Positions 61,150-64,000 of a DNA stretch of 64,000 bases are shown in pieces; the stretch's first letter is position 1; every line of letters starts with the position of its first letter. A program made the position numbers and the translations under genes. The notes under the pieces were generated by a model. It did no database searches. It worked only from the letters and a program-made list of their open reading frames with translations, and had not been told where the DNA came from. Source of the stretch: Cyathus striatus (lineage: Eukaryota; Basidiomycota; Agaricomycetes; Agaricales; Nidulariaceae); NCBI GenBank assembly GCA_025738555.1, contig JAOVFP010000012.1, positions 1,798,001 to 1,862,000 of the forward strand, written 5' to 3'.

Positions 61150-61909
61150 GCAGCTGGTAGAGATAGACTTGTGTTCAGTGCATTACACAATATATATATA
61201 TTCTTGTGGCAACAAGCACTATCTGCACAAGTCAATACTATCATCATGATTACATGTACATAAAAATACTAACTATTCCTGTTAAGTCCAATATACCATA
61301 TGTATACACATAATGTTATATGTCTTATTTGCATGTATCATTACATTTTTTACATGGTGTAATAATCAAACATTACACATGGTGTCTCAAGCACCACAAC
61401 ACCATTGTCTTACCATATCGTTTAGCTAAATAAGTACATAGTAGATACTGAATGCTTATTCTATATTGTCTTCATGCTTGCTAAGGAGACATGTGCATCT
61501 AATTAATTACCAGAGGGATAATTGGTACATGTTCATGCAGAACCTCATGTTCTTATCTGATATATTCTTCTGTGTATTCGGCTCCGAATTCTCAAGTTTT
61601 GCATTGTCCAACAATGACTAATATTGCATATCTCTTGCCTCGCATCTACAAGATATTACTTACCAAACTCCCGCAGTTCATTTTGAGACTATGATTGTAA
61701 TTTATACAGCATGTTTTTGATAATTGTGGTCTATGTCATAATTAACATTGATGTAGCTTTACATGTGACTAGTAGCACTATGTACACGAAGTTGTGTCCG
61801 AAATTATAGCATATTCTGAATGTGTAAGTACCATGAATATAAATACTGCGATACACATCAAGTGTATTGTACTTTAAGCAGTCGCTTTATTCCCTCCATA
61901 GTCTGCAAT
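61150..61909. other. Intergenic region between divergent genes
   Basis: Separates the integrase gene (minus) from the next gene (plus). AT-rich, no transposon ends or motifs recognised. Confidence 0.4.
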
Positions 61910-64000
61910 ATGAACATTGGTAATGCTGAAGCCATCGCTCAATTTACAGAGGATGCTCGTGCAAATGATCCAGTTCCTTGTGGTAGAAGTAGCTGCTCAA
62001 CTATCCTCCTTCCAGGTGACAACCAGCACTATGCTGTGGGGAGTGGTGGTTCTACTGGCAAGTTTGTGTGCAAATCATGTTTTGAGCACTATGCGAGAAA
62101 ACCAGATACTATACTAAGTACCTTATATTTTTCTTGTTTGCTATTATGATACTTACATCTTAATAAATTAGGATCTGACATTGCCCATAGTTTATCCAGT
62201 TCAAACCAACAGTCACCTCTGGATTCCATTCTTAGTATGTATAATTCATACATATTTCTATATTGTGAAGAGCACTAAATGATTGTAATTTCAGGTCCAG
62301 CTGTTGCTCGTCAGCGAGATGCTGCAAATAATGTTGACATCAATTCCATTAGAGTATCTGTAAATCAAGCACAGAGAAAAGGTTAGATCCAATGTGTATC
62401 ATCTCAGTATAACTTAGCTAATATCATATTTAGATTCAGATTTTCTTGCATGAAAGGTAACTCCACTATTGAACAGATTGCCCACAATAGGAGTACCAAG
62501 TGCATGGTCTTCAAGCAATAGAACTTCGACTACTTCACAAAGATTAATGGCCACTGGATATTCCGGCTCACATTCTCTCTACAATGCAGAGCAAGACAAG
62601 TATCGACGTCTTTGCTATCAGTCAAATAACCAGTCCAAAACAATTAGTATATTGATTCAGGTTGTACATGAGGTGTCTGGAAAGTCAAAACCCGAATTAA
62701 TTTTGGTTTGTTATTTAATATAACTTGAAACTATATTATTTTCTAAAAGACTTGTACAGAATCTTCAAGAAGGGCATCAAAATGTTCCAGCAATGTCGAC
62801 ACCCCCAGAGCTAAGACAGCTGGTGGAAGACACTATGTACTCTAAACTTCGGAAGGAAACACATAACTTCCCATTTGAAAGACATATGCTTACAATACAT
62901 GAGCTTTCTACTTGGACAGATCTTTCACTTGAAATACAGGATCAGCCATACTTCTATTCTTGCTGTTTTGCTGAAGGAAAGGGAAAAGACAAAAAGAAAG
63001 TCTTTAAAAAACCTTCTAAACCCTTCATATTAGCACTAGTTATTCCAGCGAAGCTGTGGGATAAATGCTTGGACTATATTATTGAAAAGGAGGTACAATA
63101 TTCATTTATTACTTCAGATCTTGACTTATATTAAATATGAATGATTATCTCAGGAGACTAAGGTATGTTTTGATTTTAAAATGCAATCTGGTAATGTCTG
63201 ACCAAGATAAGGATCGACAGAACGATTTTAATATACCTGCACAGTTCACTGAAATGGATATAAACTCAGTAATTAATAGTGCTGGTTCCATTAACACACC
63301 TCATCAATCATCCGAGACAAGGAAGCAGGCATGTACAGTAAGATTTATCTTATGTTATTCAATTCATATTACTCATTTTATATAGAGTACACAGGGCTCA
63401 GATTTATCTCCTACATCGACACCAGCAAAAAAGTGTGTCCAAATGTCAACCGTTTATGTATCACCTGATAGGGAAAATATCTGGGAAGCACTGAAATCAG
63501 GTGGATTGGTAGCTAATCTTCAAATGCAATCCAGTAAGTCAATTAAAATATTGTTCTATTTTATGCACTTATGATTTGACTTGCTTAAGTGAAAAATATT
63601 GTGGAGCAAATCCAGTTTTATGCAATACCTGATATCAGCTTAACAGAGCTACTCACTGACTCTGCTTCGAAGTCATTTGTACTCTCTGATCCACATCCAG
63701 GTGTTCTATCAATTGATCATCTGGAAGTGCTGGGAATTGGAGCCTGTAAAATGGCTCACAAAGGACAGCTCACTATCACTCCTTTAGCAAAATCAGGTCT
63801 TGGTGACATTTTAAATCAAGCTGTTGCCATCAAGCGCATCTACTATCCAGGAGATTTGAAGGGAAGAAAGAAGAGTAGGAATGATTCTCAGCCTAGTTTT
63901 CCAATTGGGCATTTTGCAGTCGAATCAGAGCTTGAAAAGACTCTAGTTGAAGCAAATGTTTTTACTGGGCCGCATCGCTGCTATCTCACACTTACTCATA
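61910..64000 (+). CDS. Alpha-kinase-like protein, N-terminal part (runs off the window)
   Basis: The chosen ATG (61910) gives MNIGNAEAIAQFTEDARAND, then a small Cys cluster (CGRSSC...CKSC, 61978-62080) that could bind zinc. Exons with 45-60 base introns continue through LRQLVEDTMYSKLRKETHNF (about 62815), PFILALVIPAKLWDKCLDYI (63025) and CVQMSTVYVSPDRENIW (63440). From about 63740 comes GIGACKMAHKGQLTITPLAK, SGLGDILNQAVAIKRIYYPG and LEKTLVEANVFTGPHRCYLT. The last part resembles the region leading into the alpha-type protein kinase domain of fungal alpha-kinases (SGLG...VAIKR with the presumed nucleotide-binding Lys). The catalytic part lies beyond base 64000, so the family call is tentative. 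No stop was seen in the exons followed. Confidence 0.5.

Overview
The window is nuclear DNA of a mushroom-forming fungus (Basidiomycota, Agaricomycetes is my inference). The evidence is genes with many 45-65 base introns with GT..AG ends, a Plavaka-type transposase, an integrase-core protein of a kind I know from agaricomycete genomes, a BED/hAT transposase, a STAND NTPase-TPR protein and an alpha-kinase-like protein. It is accessory, transposon-rich sequence. No rRNA, CRISPR array or bacterial operon was seen.

Layout. 1-1094: 3' end of an LTR retrotransposon, which has cut off the 3' end of a decayed hAT transposase gene (1.2-3.7 kb, minus). 4.7-7.6 kb: an old, CpG-depleted copy of 26.8-28.8 kb carrying two extra transposons. 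8.1-9.3 kb: a hAT-type non-autonomous element with a 60-bp satellite core. 10.2-23.6 kb: one STAND/NB-ARC-TPR pseudogene on the minus strand, opened by four different transposons: a solo LTR, a TA-flanked MITE, an 8-kb Plavaka element with two divergent genes, and a hAT-type element inside the P-loop codons. 24.2-26.1 kb: a broken copy of a RING-type gene region. 29.8-33.0 kb: the intact paralogue of the STAND-TPR gene. 33.8-36.4 kb: the intact RING-type membrane protein gene. 40.3-41.8 kb: an aryl-alcohol dehydrogenase-type aldo/keto reductase with a late nonsense codon. 42-46 kb: nested PIF/Harbinger-like and Mutator-like non-autonomous elements and a 507-bp inverted repeat. 48.8-49.4 kb: a tRNA-like sequence and a WD40 gene relic. 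49.5-50.9 and 56.9-59.0 kb: two oppositely oriented copies of a hAT-type element filled with a minisatellite, on either side of an unrecognised decayed gene (53.9-56.2 kb). 59.2-61.1 kb: a decayed integrase-core gene. 61.9 kb to the end: the N-terminal part of an alpha-kinase-like gene.

Two compartments are visible. The 24-41.8 kb block and the Plavaka element keep CpG dinucleotides. The rest is AT-rich and CpG-poor. In the decayed hAT, 53.9-kb and integrase genes, all twelve in-frame stops I found are TGA, as expected if CGA arginine codons were lost by CpG deamination. Paired duplicates in the window show the same CG to TG/CA change directly. Insertions were delimited by target-site duplications read from the sequence. 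Exon boundaries were read by eye from GT..AG sites and from comparison of paralogues inside the window, so they are good but unproven.
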